Both the position numbers and the translations under genes were made by a program. 64,000 bases of DNA from Gordoniibacillus kamchatkensis (GTDB taxonomy: Bacteria; Bacillota; Bacilli; Paenibacillales; NBRC-103111). The stretch is from positions 1 to 64,000 of the forward strand of contig NZ_JXAK01000016.1 of the NCBI RefSeq assembly GCF_000829455.1, written 5' to 3'. Shown in pieces: positions 35,496 to 44,215 of the stretch. Within the stretch, counting starts at the first letter, position 1; each line of letters begins with the position of its first letter. The notes under the pieces are model-generated. The model had not been told where the DNA came from. It ran no database searches and saw only the letters and a program-made list of their open reading frames with translations.

Positions 35496-36533
35496 ATGAT
35501 GAATAAACGGGCATTGTACTCCGTCGCCATCGCCGTATTGTCGGCAGCGGTGCTGGCCGCTTGCGCCAAAGCGGCCGGCGCGCCGCAGCAGCGGCAAGAG
35601 GGGACGGCGAAATCGGCGGGGAAGGCGGCGACGGTCGTCACTATCGGCATTCAAGGGAAGACGGGCATTTTGAACTATGCCAGAGACAAAAAGCTGTTCG
35701 AAACGGCGTTTGCCAAAGCGGGTGCGGACGTCGTCTGGAGTGAGTTCCAAAGCGGTCCGCCGCATTTCGAGGCGATCGCCTCGGGCCGCATCGACTTCGG
35801 CTCGGTCGGCGGCACGCCGGTCATCTCGGGGCAGGTGGGAGGCGTTGATTTCAAAGCGATTGCGGTCACCGACGACGGAAAACGAGGCAATATGATCGTC
35901 GTTCCGAAAAACAGCCCGATCGCCAGTTTGAAAGATTTGAAGGGGAAGAAAGTCGGTGTCGCCAAAGGCAGCAGCGCCTACAATTTTCTTTACATGGCCA
36001 TCAATCGGGCCGGTCTGAAAGGCGAAGACGTAAACGTCATTCAGCTGCAGCCGGACGAGGCGCGGCCGGCGCTCGATTCCGGGGCGATCGACGCGTGGTC
36101 GATATGGGAGCCCTACGCGACGACGGCGGTATTCCAAACCGGCGCGAAAATACTGGTGACCGGAGCGGATTTGAACATCAACGCTCCCAGCTTTCTCGTC
36201 GCCCGCACCAAATTTACGCAGGAGCATCCCGACCTGACCGTGCTTTTCCTGAAAACGTACGAACAGGCCCGGGCGTATTACGCCTCCCACCTGGACGAAG
36301 TGACGGACCAGTTCGTCGCGACGCAAAAGCTCGACCGCCAAATCGTCAGCGAGGTGCTGAAAAAATCGGCCCCTATTTTGTCGCCGATTACGCCGGATTT
36401 TGCCAAAGCCCACCAAGAGCAGGCGGATTTCTTGTACGGGGTGCACGCTATCAATAAAAAGCTGGACGTCTCCAAAGTGCTGGACAGCAAGTATGTCGAG
36501 CAAGCGCTGAAGGAGCTTAAAGAAAACAAGTAA
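35496..36533 (+). CDS. ssuA: Aliphatic sulfonate ABC transporter substrate-binding lipoprotein
   Basis: This is a lipoprotein of 345 residues with lipobox LAAC (Cys23). The mature domain begins VTIGIQGKTGILNYARDKKLFE and includes GRIDFGSVGGTPVIS and SIWEPYATTAVFQ, typical of the SsuA/TauA/NitT family. ATG 35496 follows GGGAGAG. It presents sulfonates to SsuBC. Confidence 0.92.
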   Translation: MMNKRALYSVAIAVLSAAVLAACAKAAGAPQQRQEGTAKSAGKAATVVTIGIQGKTGILNYARDKKLFETAFAKAGADVVWSEFQSGPPHFEAIASGRIDFGSVGGTPVISGQVGGVDFKAIAVTDDGKRGNMIVVPKNSPIASLKDLKGKKVGVAKGSSAYNFLYMAINRAGLKGEDVNVIQLQPDEARPALDSGAIDAWSIWEPYATTAVFQTGAKILVTGADLNINAPSFLVARTKFTQEHPDLTVLFLKTYEQARAYYASHLDEVTDQFVATQKLDRQIVSEVLKKSAPILSPITPDFAKAHQEQADFLYGVHAINKKLDVSKVLDSKYVEQALKELKENK

Positions 36534-36551
36534 GAGGAAGGGGAATTCCAT

Positions 36552-37082
36552 ATGGCTCATATCGCGATTATCGCCGGCAGTCCGTCGCAGCAGACGCGCC
36601 TGAACGGACTGCTCGGCTTCATCGAGCGCGAATTGGAGAGCGAGGGGCATACGGCAAGCCGGATCCAGGTCCGCGATTTGCCGCCCGACGATTTGATCTA
36701 TGCCCGCTTTGAAAGCGAGCGCATCGCGCAAGCGAACGCGGAGGTGGAGCGCGCGGACGGCGTCATCGTCGCGACGCCGGTATATAAAGCGGCTTACACC
36801 GGGGTGCTCAAAAGCTATTTGGACCTGCTGCCGCAAAACGCGCTTGCCGGCAAGGTGCTGCTGCCCGTCGCCATCGGCGGCACGCTCGCGCACCTGCTCG
36901 TCAACGAATACGCGCTGAAGCCCGTGCTTGCGGCGCTTGGCGCCCGCCACATCGTGAGCGGCGTATATGCCGTCGATACCGATGTAACGGCCAAAGAAAA
37001 CGGCGAATACGAAGTGGCCGAAGCTTTGCAAGAACGGCTTAGCCGCAATGTCCGGCAATTGACGGATGCGCTCCGGCATTGA
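36552..37082 (+). CDS. ssuE: NADPH-dependent FMN reductase
   Basis: This is a flavodoxin-fold FMN reductase of 176 residues: the N-terminal phosphate loop is IAGSPSQQTRLNGLL and the VIVATPVYKAAYTGVLKSYLDLLPQNAL region follows. It supplies reduced FMN to SsuD. It is the last gene of the ssu operon, 18 bases after ssuA. Confidence 0.92.
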   Translation: MAHIAIIAGSPSQQTRLNGLLGFIERELESEGHTASRIQVRDLPPDDLIYARFESERIAQANAEVERADGVIVATPVYKAAYTGVLKSYLDLLPQNALAGKVLLPVAIGGTLAHLLVNEYALKPVLAALGARHIVSGVYAVDTDVTAKENGEYEVAEALQERLSRNVRQLTDALRH

Positions 37083-37178
37083 GCTGTTTAAACGTTTCGT
37101 TTTTACGATGCATAATTGTACAAATATTGGAAACCTTAAGTGTTGGCTCTGCCAATAACAGTTGAAGGAGTGCTCATT

Positions 37179-37385
37179 ATGGCCCAGGAATCATGGCTTG
37201 AAAGAACGGCGGAAGCCGTAACGAACGCAGCGCAGGCGACAACCGACTTCGTGCAGAACGCCGCGGATGCGACCGGCGATGCCGTACAAAACGCCACGAA
37301 CGCGACCGGCGATGCGATGCAGAACGCTGTGGACGCGACGCAGGATGTCGCCGGCGGCGTCATGAACGTCAACGATAACGACTGA
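37179..37385 (+). CDS. LEA-like protein with 11-residue repeats
   Basis: A 68-residue hydrophilic protein has four exact-length tandem 11-mers: EAVTNAAQATT (12-22), DFVQNAADATG (23-33), DAVQNATNATG (34-44) and DAMQNAVDATQ (45-55). This pattern of alternating alanine and polar residues is typical of group 3 LEA and apolipoprotein-like amphipathic helices. The ATG at 37179 follows AAGGAG. A desiccation, spore or membrane-associated role is plausible but not shown. Confidence 0.75.
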   Translation: MAQESWLERTAEAVTNAAQATTDFVQNAADATGDAVQNATNATGDAMQNAVDATQDVAGGVMNVNDND

Positions 37386-37396
37386 CCCGCAGCAAA

Positions 37397-37434
37397 AACG
37401 CAGCCCCCATCCGGAACCGGATGGGGGCTGCGTT
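37397..37434 (+). terminator. Hairpin terminator after the LEA-like gene
   Basis: A perfect 18-bp stem with loop AA (37397-37434) directly follows the stop codon. The tail (ATTGTC) is only partly U-rich. Confidence 0.75.
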
Positions 37435-37578
37435 ATTGTCGGCATAACCGGCGAGCGGGACCGCCAGCCGTAACGATGATATCGGCAGAAGAGAGGACCC
37501 ATTTTCATTGTCTGTGGTGCCGCGAAGCGGGGCATGGTTGGCTAACGGGTACAATGAGCTGCAATACATTTACACCTA

Positions 37579-37610
37579 GGAGCTGCCGCGTGAACAAAAC
37601 CGGCAGCTCC
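37579..37610. terminator. Hairpin downstream of the AfuC-type ATPase gene
   Basis: GGAGCTGCCG/CGGCAGCTCC with an 12-base loop lies just after the stop of the minus-strand operon. The U-tract is weak on either strand. Confidence 0.55.
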
Positions 37611-37616
37611 ATTAAG

Positions 37617-38774
37617 CTATTGGGCAGACATACTCAACAAACTGGTACGCAAGAATGGCTGATTCAACGTGCGGGCTCTTGCAAAATCGTAATCGACTCG
37701 CGCGAGCCCGAGCCGTACCCGGTCTCCCGCTTGCTTCGGCTCGTGCAAATGATGATGATAGTCGACGGCAACGACCTTTTGCCCGCCCAGATCGATTTCG
37801 TATTCGACACAGTACCCGAGATAAATCGCTCTGGAAATAGTGCCTTCGAACTTGCCCTCGGCGTCGATGCGCCAAAACTCCGGGCGGATGACGCAATCGA
37901 CCCGGTCGTGCGGCTTCACGGCGAAGCCTGCGTCTTGCGGAATAACCAAGCTTTGCCCGAGCAGGCAGAGCGCGATGTGAGCCGAATCCGCACGCTCGAC
38001 GACCGCCTCGACGAAATTCGCTTTGCCCATGAAATTGGCGACGAATTGATTGCGGGGTCTCATATAAATTTGCCTGGGGGAGCCGATCTGCTGAATTTCC
38101 CCTTTGTTCATAATGACCACTTTGTCCGAAATCGCCATCGCTTCCGCCTGGTCGTGGGTCACGTACAGGCTCGTAATGCCGAGCCGGCGCTGAATTTTGT
38201 GCAGCTCGTCGCGCATGTATTCGCGCAGCTTGGCGTCGAGGTTGGACAGGGGCTCGTCGAACAGCAGCACCTTCGGCTCGGTGACGACCGCCCGCGCCAG
38301 CGCCACGCGCTGCTGTTGTCCGCCCGAGAGCAGGGAAGGGAGGCGGTCTTTCATTTTGTCCAGATGCATGAGCTCCAGCACCCGGTTGACCCGCTGCGCG
38401 AGCTCGGCTTTGGGGACGTTTTTGACGCGCAAGCCGTAAGCGACGTTCTCGTACACGGTCATATGGGGGAACAAGGCGTAGCTTTGGAACACCATCCCGA
38501 TATCGCGTTTGTTCGGCGGCAAATGGTTGATGTCTTGCCCATTGATGTAAATCGCTCCCGAGGTAGGCGTTTCAAACCCGGCCAGCATGCGGAGCGTCGT
38601 CGTTTTGCCGCAGCCGGACGGACCGAGCAGCGTCACCATTTCGCCCGGTTCGATGTCCAGCGTCACACGGTTGACGGCATATACCGGTTCCTCGCCGGAA
38701 TGGCCCGGGAATTGTTTGACGATATCGGCGAATGTGACTTTCGACGATTGTGCCGTTTCCAAGTTTACGCTCAT
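37617..38774 (-). CDS. ABC transporter ATP-binding protein (AfuC/FbpC/PotA type)
   Basis: This is a 385-residue ATPase: Walker A GPSGCGKTT, signature LSGGQQQR, Walker B VLLFDEP and a C-terminal TOBE-like regulatory domain from about residue 250. It belongs to the family serving iron(III), polyamine and phosphosugar importers. It is the last gene of the minus-strand operon. Its substrate is inferred from the binding protein (see 40531). Confidence 0.9.
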   Translation of the reverse strand: MSVNLETAQSSKVTFADIVKQFPGHSGEEPVYAVNRVTLDIEPGEMVTLLGPSGCGKTTTLRMLAGFETPTSGAIYINGQDINHLPPNKRDIGMVFQSYALFPHMTVYENVAYGLRVKNVPKAELAQRVNRVLELMHLDKMKDRLPSLLSGGQQQRVALARAVVTEPKVLLFDEPLSNLDAKLREYMRDELHKIQRRLGITSLYVTHDQAEAMAISDKVVIMNKGEIQQIGSPRQIYMRPRNQFVANFMGKANFVEAVVERADSAHIALCLLGQSLVIPQDAGFAVKPHDRVDCVIRPEFWRIDAEGKFEGTISRAIYLGYCVEYEIDLGGQKVVAVDYHHHLHEPKQAGDRVRLGLARVDYDFARARTLNQPFLRTSLLSMSAQ

Positions 38775-38776
38775 AG

Positions 38777-40485
38777 TTAAGCTGTCCTCCTGTTTTCCGT
38801 GCGAGTCCGCCCATCAGCAGCTGCAAAATACCCAGAGCGGCCAGCACGATCGCGATCAGGATCGTGCAATACGCCGCTGCCACGCCGAGCCGGCTGCCTT
38901 CCACCTGCGAAAGAATCGTAACCGTCATCAAATTCCAATTGACGGAGACGAGGAAGATGATCGCGCTGATCGACGTCATCGATTTGACGAACGAATAGAC
39001 GAGCGCCGAAAATAGAGCCGGACGCATGAGCGGCAGCGAAATTTTGCGGAACGTCGTGTAGCCGCTCGCTCCGAGTACGGCCGACGCTTCTTCGATCGCC
39101 GGATCGACTTGGCGCAAGCTGTTCGTGCCGCAATCAATGCCGACCGGCATGTTGCGGAACGTCAGGCAGATGACGATGATGGCGGCGGTTCCCGTCAGCA
39201 GCAGCGGCTTCTCGTTGAAGGCGAGAATGTAGCCGATGCCGACGACCGTGCCGGGCACCGCGAACGTGAGCATGGAGCTGAGCTCCATCCACTTTTTGCC
39301 GATAAACTTTTTGCGGATGATCAGATAGGCGATAATCATGCCGAGCATAGCGGTGATCGGCGTCGAGATGACCGACAGCGTCAGCGAATTGACGATCGAA
39401 TCGAAGCCCCGGCTGACAATATAGGCAAAATTGTTTAAGGTCAGCGAGTTATTGACGCCCCACACTTTGACGAACGCGCCCCAGACGACGGTTCCGTAAA
39501 ACAGCACGATCGCGCCGGTTACGAGCGTGCAAAAAGCGAACAGCGGCACCACGATGTACCGTTCCCGAATCGGCATTTCGCGCTGGGACGGTTTGCCGGT
39601 AACGGTGACGTACGATTTTTTGCTGATCCAATATTTTTGCAGCAAATACGTCGTCATCGCCGGGAACAGGATGGCTACCGCCATAATGGCGCCCCCGCGC
39701 AAATCGTACATGCCGGTTATTTGCAAGTAAGCGTTTACAGCCAAAGTGGAGTAATCGCCGGCGATGACCGTCGGGTTGCCGAAATCCTCAATCGATTTAA
39801 TGAATACAAGGAGGAGCGAGCTGAAAATGCCGGGAACGGCCAAAGGCAGCGTAATCGTGCTGAACACTTTCCAGCGGGACGCCCCCAGGTTGAGCGCGGC
39901 ATTTTCCACCGATGTGTCGATCGACTCGAGGACCCCTTTTAAATTCATGTAAGCGATAGGGAAAAACGACAGCGTCTGGATGACGACCAGACTGGTTAAT
40001 CCGTAAACGTTCGAACCTTGCCACCCGAACAGGCCGTGCGTGATGAGTCCGTTGCGCCCGAACAGGAGAATGACGGACAGCGCCATCACGAACGGGGGAG
40101 AGATGATCGGCAGCAGCGCAACGAGATGAAAGCACGATTTTCCTTTCATGCTCGTGCGAGTGTTGGCGTAAGCGAATACGAAGCCGATCAGCGTGCTGCA
40201 CAGCGCGGCGATGACACCTAACCGAATGCTGTTCCAGAACGCGTGAAGAAACGAACGGCTTCCTACGGTACTGGCGATGGCGGACAAATCGAGCCCCGCG
40301 TCGCCGAGCAAAGTCACTTTCAACACCTGATAAATGGGATATACGGTAAACAATAGCAATGAGATGAAAATGACAGCGATAAGTGCGAGCAGCCAAGGCT
40401 CCTTCCACAGCCGTTTCAGCTGCGAGCCCTGCGCCGAGGCCAGCGAATTCGGTTTCAAGCTTGCGGCGGTATCGTGGTTGCTCAA
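38777..40485 (-). CDS. ABC transporter fused permease (AfuB/FbpB type), probable C-terminal frameshift
   Basis: This is a 12-helix permease made of two fused six-helix halves, each with its own coupling loop (ALNLGASRWKVFSTITLPLA and ASAVLGASGYTTFRKISLPLM). It starts with TTG at 40485 after AAAGGAG. As read, the frame runs 200 bases into the ATPase gene. With one base added near 38800 it would end in RTENRRTA at 38777, just before the ATPase start, giving about 569 residues, normal for this family. The true end is therefore uncertain. Confidence 0.85.
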
Positions 40486-40508
40486 AATGCTTCTGCTCCT
40501 TTCATGCA

Positions 40509-40528
40509 GGGAGGCTATGGCGCCTCCC
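40509..40528 (-). terminator. Intercistronic hairpin after the AfuA-like gene
   Basis: GGGAGGC/GCCTCCC with a 6-base loop lies 3 bases after the binding-protein stop and before the permease start. Confidence 0.5.
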
Positions 40529-40530
40529 CG

Positions 40531-41640
40531 TTATTTCGCCGCATCCTGCCCTTTGATCTTCTCGTTGAATTTGTTCACGAGCTCTTTGCGTTTCTCTCCG
40601 GCCCAGACGGCGTCGTACTTGATCGTTTTGAGATCGCTGATTTTGGTCAGGCCGTCGGACACTTTCGCTTCGGTATTGACCGGAAGGCGGAACGATTTAT
40701 ATTTGTCGTACAGCTCCTGCGCATTTTTGCTGATCGCCCAGTCGATGAACTTCTTGGCGTTGTCCGCTTCCGCTGCCGGCGCGCCTTTAATTAAGGCGAC
40801 GGCTCCGACTTCGTAGCCGGTTCCTTCTTTCGGGAACACGACCGTGAGCGGATAGCCCTCCGACTTCGGCTTCAAAATGTCGTGGGCGAACGAAATGCCG
40901 ACCGCCGCCTCCCCGAGTCCCGCTTGCTTCGCCGGCGCCGCACCGGCCTTCGTATACTGGAGCACGTTGGCGTCCAGCTTTTTCAAGTAGTCGAAAGCTT
41001 TGTCTTCGCCGTTCATTTGCACGAGCGAAGCCAGCACGGTATACGCCGTGCCCGAGGCGCCCGGATGCGCAATGGAAATGTTTTTCTTGAATTCGGGCTT
41101 CAGCAAATCTTCCCACGATTCGGGCGCTTTGACGTTGTTTTTCTTGAGCCAGTCGGTATTGACGGCAAAAGCGAGCGCGCCGACGTAGAGCGGCGTCCAA
41201 TAACCGTCTTTGTCCAAATATTCCTTCGGCAGCTTATCGACGCCTTGCGGCGTATATTTCTCCAAAAGTCCTTCTTTCGCCGCTGCGACGAACGTATCGG
41301 ACGGTCCGCCGTACCATACGCTCGCTTGCGGGTTGTTTTTCTCCGCCTGCAAACGGGCGAACGCTTCGCCTGCCGACAGACGGACATACTTCACTTTGAT
41401 TCCGGTCGCCTTTTCGAATTCGGCGGCGTAATTGACGACTTCCTCTTCCGGATAAGCGGTATACATCGTCAGCTGCTTCGACTCTTTGCCTGCCGCTTTC
41501 GGGGCTTCGGCGGGTTTGGCGCTTTCGCCGGCTTTCGGCTCGGCTGCGCCGCCGCCCGGGCTCCCGGCGCCGCACGCGGCGAGGCCGACAGTCAGGAGCA
41601 GCACAAGTGCAAGTCGAAAAAATGCGAAACTTTTTTTCAT
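40531..41640 (-). CDS. AfuA-like hexose-phosphate-type substrate-binding lipoprotein
   Basis: This is a lipoprotein of 369 residues with lipobox LAAC (Cys23), in the FbpA/AfuA family (LTMYTAYPEEEVVNYAAEFEK). The adjacent tyrosine pair that binds iron in FbpA is not visible. Instead His253-Asp254 (SFAHDIL) and Glu277 (TGYEVG) are present, spaced exactly as His205, Asp206 and Glu229, which as I recall bind the sugar phosphate in Actinobacillus AfuA. With a HAD sugar phosphatase and LacI regulator in the operon, hexose phosphate is the likely cargo. ATG 41640 follows GGGAGG. Confidence 0.85.
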   Translation of the reverse strand: MKKSFAFFRLALVLLLTVGLAACGAGSPGGGAAEPKAGESAKPAEAPKAAGKESKQLTMYTAYPEEEVVNYAAEFEKATGIKVKYVRLSAGEAFARLQAEKNNPQASVWYGGPSDTFVAAAKEGLLEKYTPQGVDKLPKEYLDKDGYWTPLYVGALAFAVNTDWLKKNNVKAPESWEDLLKPEFKKNISIAHPGASGTAYTVLASLVQMNGEDKAFDYLKKLDANVLQYTKAGAAPAKQAGLGEAAVGISFAHDILKPKSEGYPLTVVFPKEGTGYEVGAVALIKGAPAAEADNAKKFIDWAISKNAQELYDKYKSFRLPVNTEAKVSDGLTKISDLKTIKYDAVWAGEKRKELVNKFNEKIKGQDAAK

Positions 41641-41680
41641 GTTCGAATCCTCCCTTATGTAGAAAAATAGTGCGTATTGC

Positions 41681-42490
41681 TTATCGTCCGTCTGCCGATT
41701 GCCGCCCTGCGATTTCGCGGATAACCGCGGCCAAGGCGTGCTTCTCGTGATGAACCGTAACAGCGTCGGCAACTTCCTTGAGCCGCTCGGCGGCGTTCTC
41801 CACGGCGATGCCGAGGTCCGCTTCCTGCAGCATCGAAACGTCATTCATGTTATCGCCGAGCGCAACGGTGTACAAGCCGTCTATTTGCAGCAGGCGCTGC
41901 AGCTCCCGAAGGGCGGCCCCTTTGCTCGCTCCTGCGGGCAGCAGCTCGAGGTAGTCGGCGTCCGAATACACGGTTTCGCAGCGGAGCCCGCTGTCCGCAA
42001 TGATCGCTTCGACGCTCTCCAGCTGCTGCCGGGGGCCGATAAATAAAATTTTCGTAATCGGCTCGTCGATCCACTCGTCCCGCATTTGCCCGCAGCGCAC
42101 GCCTTCTTTCCGTTCGTGCAGCTCCAGCACTCCGTTGCGGAGCGGGGCGTATACGCCGCCTTGACGGTATACAAGAAGAGCGGTATCGCCGGATAGCCAG
42201 CCGGTGAAACGCTTCCAAAGCGGCTGCGGGACGGTCACATGTTTCTCGTAAATGACCGTGCCCGTAACAGGCGAATAAATTTTGGCTCCGTTGTACAAAA
42301 TGACCGGCAGATCGATTTCCAATTGGCTGATATAGGGCAGGACCGCAGCTTCCATGCGGCCTGTCGCCAGCGTGAACAGCCCTCCATCCGCCTTGAAACG
42401 CCTGATGGCGGCCAAGTTTTCCAAGCTGACGGATTGGAAACGGTCCAGCAAAGTTCCGTCCATATCCGTGACGATCAACGTTTTCTTCAA
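41681..42490 (-). CDS. Cof-type HAD-IIB family phosphatase
   Basis: This is a 269-residue HAD hydrolase: motif I is VTDMDGTLLD, motif II TLATGR, motif IV GDNMNDVSML, with the IIB-type cap domain between. Such enzymes dephosphorylate sugar phosphates. The start is placed at TTG 42490, which overlaps the LacI stop (TTGA) and follows AGAGAGG; ATG 42511 lies within the LacI gene. It is the second gene of the operon and may dephosphorylate the imported sugar phosphate or a related metabolite. Confidence 0.85.
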   Translation of the reverse strand: MKKTLIVTDMDGTLLDRFQSVSLENLAAIRRFKADGGLFTLATGRMEAAVLPYISQLEIDLPVILYNGAKIYSPVTGTVIYEKHVTVPQPLWKRFTGWLSGDTALLVYRQGGVYAPLRNGVLELHERKEGVRCGQMRDEWIDEPITKILFIGPRQQLESVEAIIADSGLRCETVYSDADYLELLPAGASKGAALRELQRLLQIDGLYTVALGDNMNDVSMLQEADLGIAVENAAERLKEVADAVTVHHEKHALAAVIREIAGRQSADGR

Positions 42491-43497
42491 GTTGTCGGCC
42501 TCTCTTTGCATGAACGTCGAATGATCAGGTTCGCCTCCAGCAGCTCGGAGCCGGGCAGCGTTTCTTTATCCGCAATCATTTGCAGCAGCATGTGAGCCGC
42601 CTTGCTTCCCATTTCCCGGCGCGGCTGCGCCATCGTCGTCAATTGAATCCAATGCAGATCGGCATATTCCAAATTGTCGTACCCGATGACGGAGAGCTGG
42701 TCGGGGACCGGTATGCCGCGGATGGCGGCCCATTCGAGAGCGCCGATTCCGAGCAAGTCGTTGGCGGCGAATACGGCGGTCAGCTGCGGATTGCCTTCAT
42801 GCAGCATCTCCATCGCTTCGCGACCGAATGCGATCGTCCGGCCTCCGGCGACGACATCGGGCTCGGCCGGCAGCAGGCCGTGCTCCCGCATCGTGTCCAT
42901 ATAACCGCGCAGCCTTTCGCTGCCGCTAAACGAAGTCGCGGGCATGCCGATAAACCCGATATTTCGGTGCCCCAAGCCGATCAAGTAATTGACCGCCTCG
43001 GTTGCGGCGCGGTAGTGATCGACGTCGACGTAAGGCATCGACAAGCCTTGCGGCGTTCTCCGCCGCAGCAGCACGACCGGCATTTCCAGCTCGGCGAGCA
43101 GGCCAGCGAACTCCTCGTCCCAAAAATCGGGCGTAATAATCAGCCCGTCGAACTGCCGCTGGATCGCGTTGGCGATAAATTGCTTTTCCTTGTTCGGATT
43201 GCGGTTCGTATTGCCGTAAACGACCTGGTACCCGCGTTCGGACAGCGTCTCCTCGACGCCGTTCGCCATGCTGGAGAAGAACGGATCCGAGATGTCGGGT
43301 ATCATGAGCCCGATCGTAAACGTTTTTTTCTGAATGAGCCCTTTGGCAATAGCGTTGGGCCGGTAGTTCAAAGCCCGGACCGCCTCCAAAACTTGTTTCT
43401 TCGTTTCTTCCGATACGTCGGGATGACCGTTCATCGCGCGGGAAACGGTCGAAACGGAAACACCGAGATGTTTGGCGATATCCTTGATGTTGGCCAA
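42487..43497 (-). CDS. LacI-family transcriptional regulator
   Basis: This is a 336-residue regulator: N-terminal HTH ANIKDIAKHLGVSVSTVSRAMN with hinge NYRPNAIAKGL, then a periplasmic-binding-protein-like effector domain. The start is placed at TTG 43497, 7 bases after GGAGG. It heads the AfuABC-like operon and is followed by the HAD gene through an overlapping TTGA. A 34-bp palindrome immediately upstream is its likely operator. Confidence 0.9.
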   Translation of the reverse strand: MANIKDIAKHLGVSVSTVSRAMNGHPDVSEETKKQVLEAVRALNYRPNAIAKGLIQKKTFTIGLMIPDISDPFFSSMANGVEETLSERGYQVVYGNTNRNPNKEKQFIANAIQRQFDGLIITPDFWDEEFAGLLAELEMPVVLLRRRTPQGLSMPYVDVDHYRAATEAVNYLIGLGHRNIGFIGMPATSFSGSERLRGYMDTMREHGLLPAEPDVVAGGRTIAFGREAMEMLHEGNPQLTAVFAANDLLGIGALEWAAIRGIPVPDQLSVIGYDNLEYADLHWIQLTTMAQPRREMGSKAAHMLLQMIADKETLPGSELLEANLIIRRSCKERPTT

Positions 43498-43525
43498 CTT
43501 CACACCTCCGTCTGAATCTTTTCCA

Positions 43526-43559
43526 CAAACGTTACCGGAAACGTTTCCGGTAACGTTTG
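43526..43559. promoter_or_regulatory. 34-bp perfect palindrome, likely LacI-type operator
   Basis: The arm CAAACGTTACCGGAAAC (43526-43542) is followed directly by its reverse complement. The centre AAACGTTT matches LacI/CcpA-type operators, and AACGTT recurs on both flanks, so two or more overlapping sites may exist. It lies about 30 bases before the lacI start. Confidence 0.8.
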
Positions 43560-43721
43560 CTGTAATCATACTACAACTGTGCAGCGCTTTCAATACAGGT
43601 TGGAATTTTTATTGCCGAGGCGTTGCGGGCGGCGTGTAGCCCGAGCGCTGGTTTTTACGTTGCCAGGCTCCGGCAATTATCCGGGGGATCCGGAGCGGGC
43701 TCAATCGGAATATTCATGTTG

Positions 43722-43774
43722 TTGACACGACACCAAACGGTGTCCTATAATCAAAGTGTCACTAAACGGTGTCC
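43722..43774 (+). promoter_or_regulatory. ArsR promoter with two operator repeats
   Basis: TTGACA (43722-43727), an 18-base spacer and TATAAT (43746-43751) form the promoter. The spacer is filled by the dyad GACACC-AAAC-GGTGTC (43729-43744), and a second copy, GTCACT-AAAC-GGTGTC (43758-43773), lies 29 bases further on. Binding would block polymerase, as expected for an autorepressing ArsR protein. Confidence 0.85.
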
Positions 43775-43885
43775 AATTAGGGTTAGTCATTTGGAAAGTT
43801 TGAAACAATGATGAGGAGGTGGCGAATTAACGGCTTTCCCTTCGTACCGCCAATAGATTTCAAATAGTATTTTGGAGAGGGTGTT

Positions 43886-44215
43886 GTGAGCGAGAACAAC
43901 CAGTTGCGGGATGTATTTGACGCGATTGCAGATCCAACTAGACGCCGGCTGATTCGTCTGATAGCGGAGGCAGGGGAGATACCGCTTCATGAATTAACGG
44001 CACATTTTCAAATGGGCCGGACAGCGGTATCCAAGCATTTGGCAATCCTGAAAGAAGCCGGACTGGTACTTGACCGAAAAGTCGGCAGAGAAACGCGATT
44101 CAGGCTAAACGCCTCTCCGCTCAGAGAAATTCAAGATTGGGTGGCTTTCTACAGCAAGTTCTGGAGTACGAATATGTTGCGTTTGAACCAGCTATTAGAG
44201 GAGGAAGAAGAATGA
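43886..44215 (+). CDS. ArsR-family transcriptional repressor
   Basis: A 109-residue winged-helix repressor: DVFDAIADPTRRRLIRLI, then the recognition helix in MGRTAVSKHLAILKEAGLV. No metal-binding CxC motif is present, so it is likely of the ArsR group that pairs with SRPBCC proteins. GTG 43886 follows GGAGAGGG. It overlaps the next gene by 4 bases (ATGA). Confidence 0.9.
   Translation: MSENNQLRDVFDAIADPTRRRLIRLIAEAGEIPLHELTAHFQMGRTAVSKHLAILKEAGLVLDRKVGRETRFRLNASPLREIQDWVAFYSKFWSTNMLRLNQLLEEEEE

Noticed and set aside
35442-37079. A long open frame (545 codons) on the minus strand opposite ssuA and ssuE
   Set aside because: It mirrors highly biased coding DNA on the plus strand, lacks a ribosome binding site and resembles no family; the plus-strand ssu genes are certain.
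40531-41640. Iron(III)-binding protein annotation
   Set aside because: Iron-ligand tyrosines were not seen, and the His-Asp/Glu pattern and neighbours fit sugar phosphates better.
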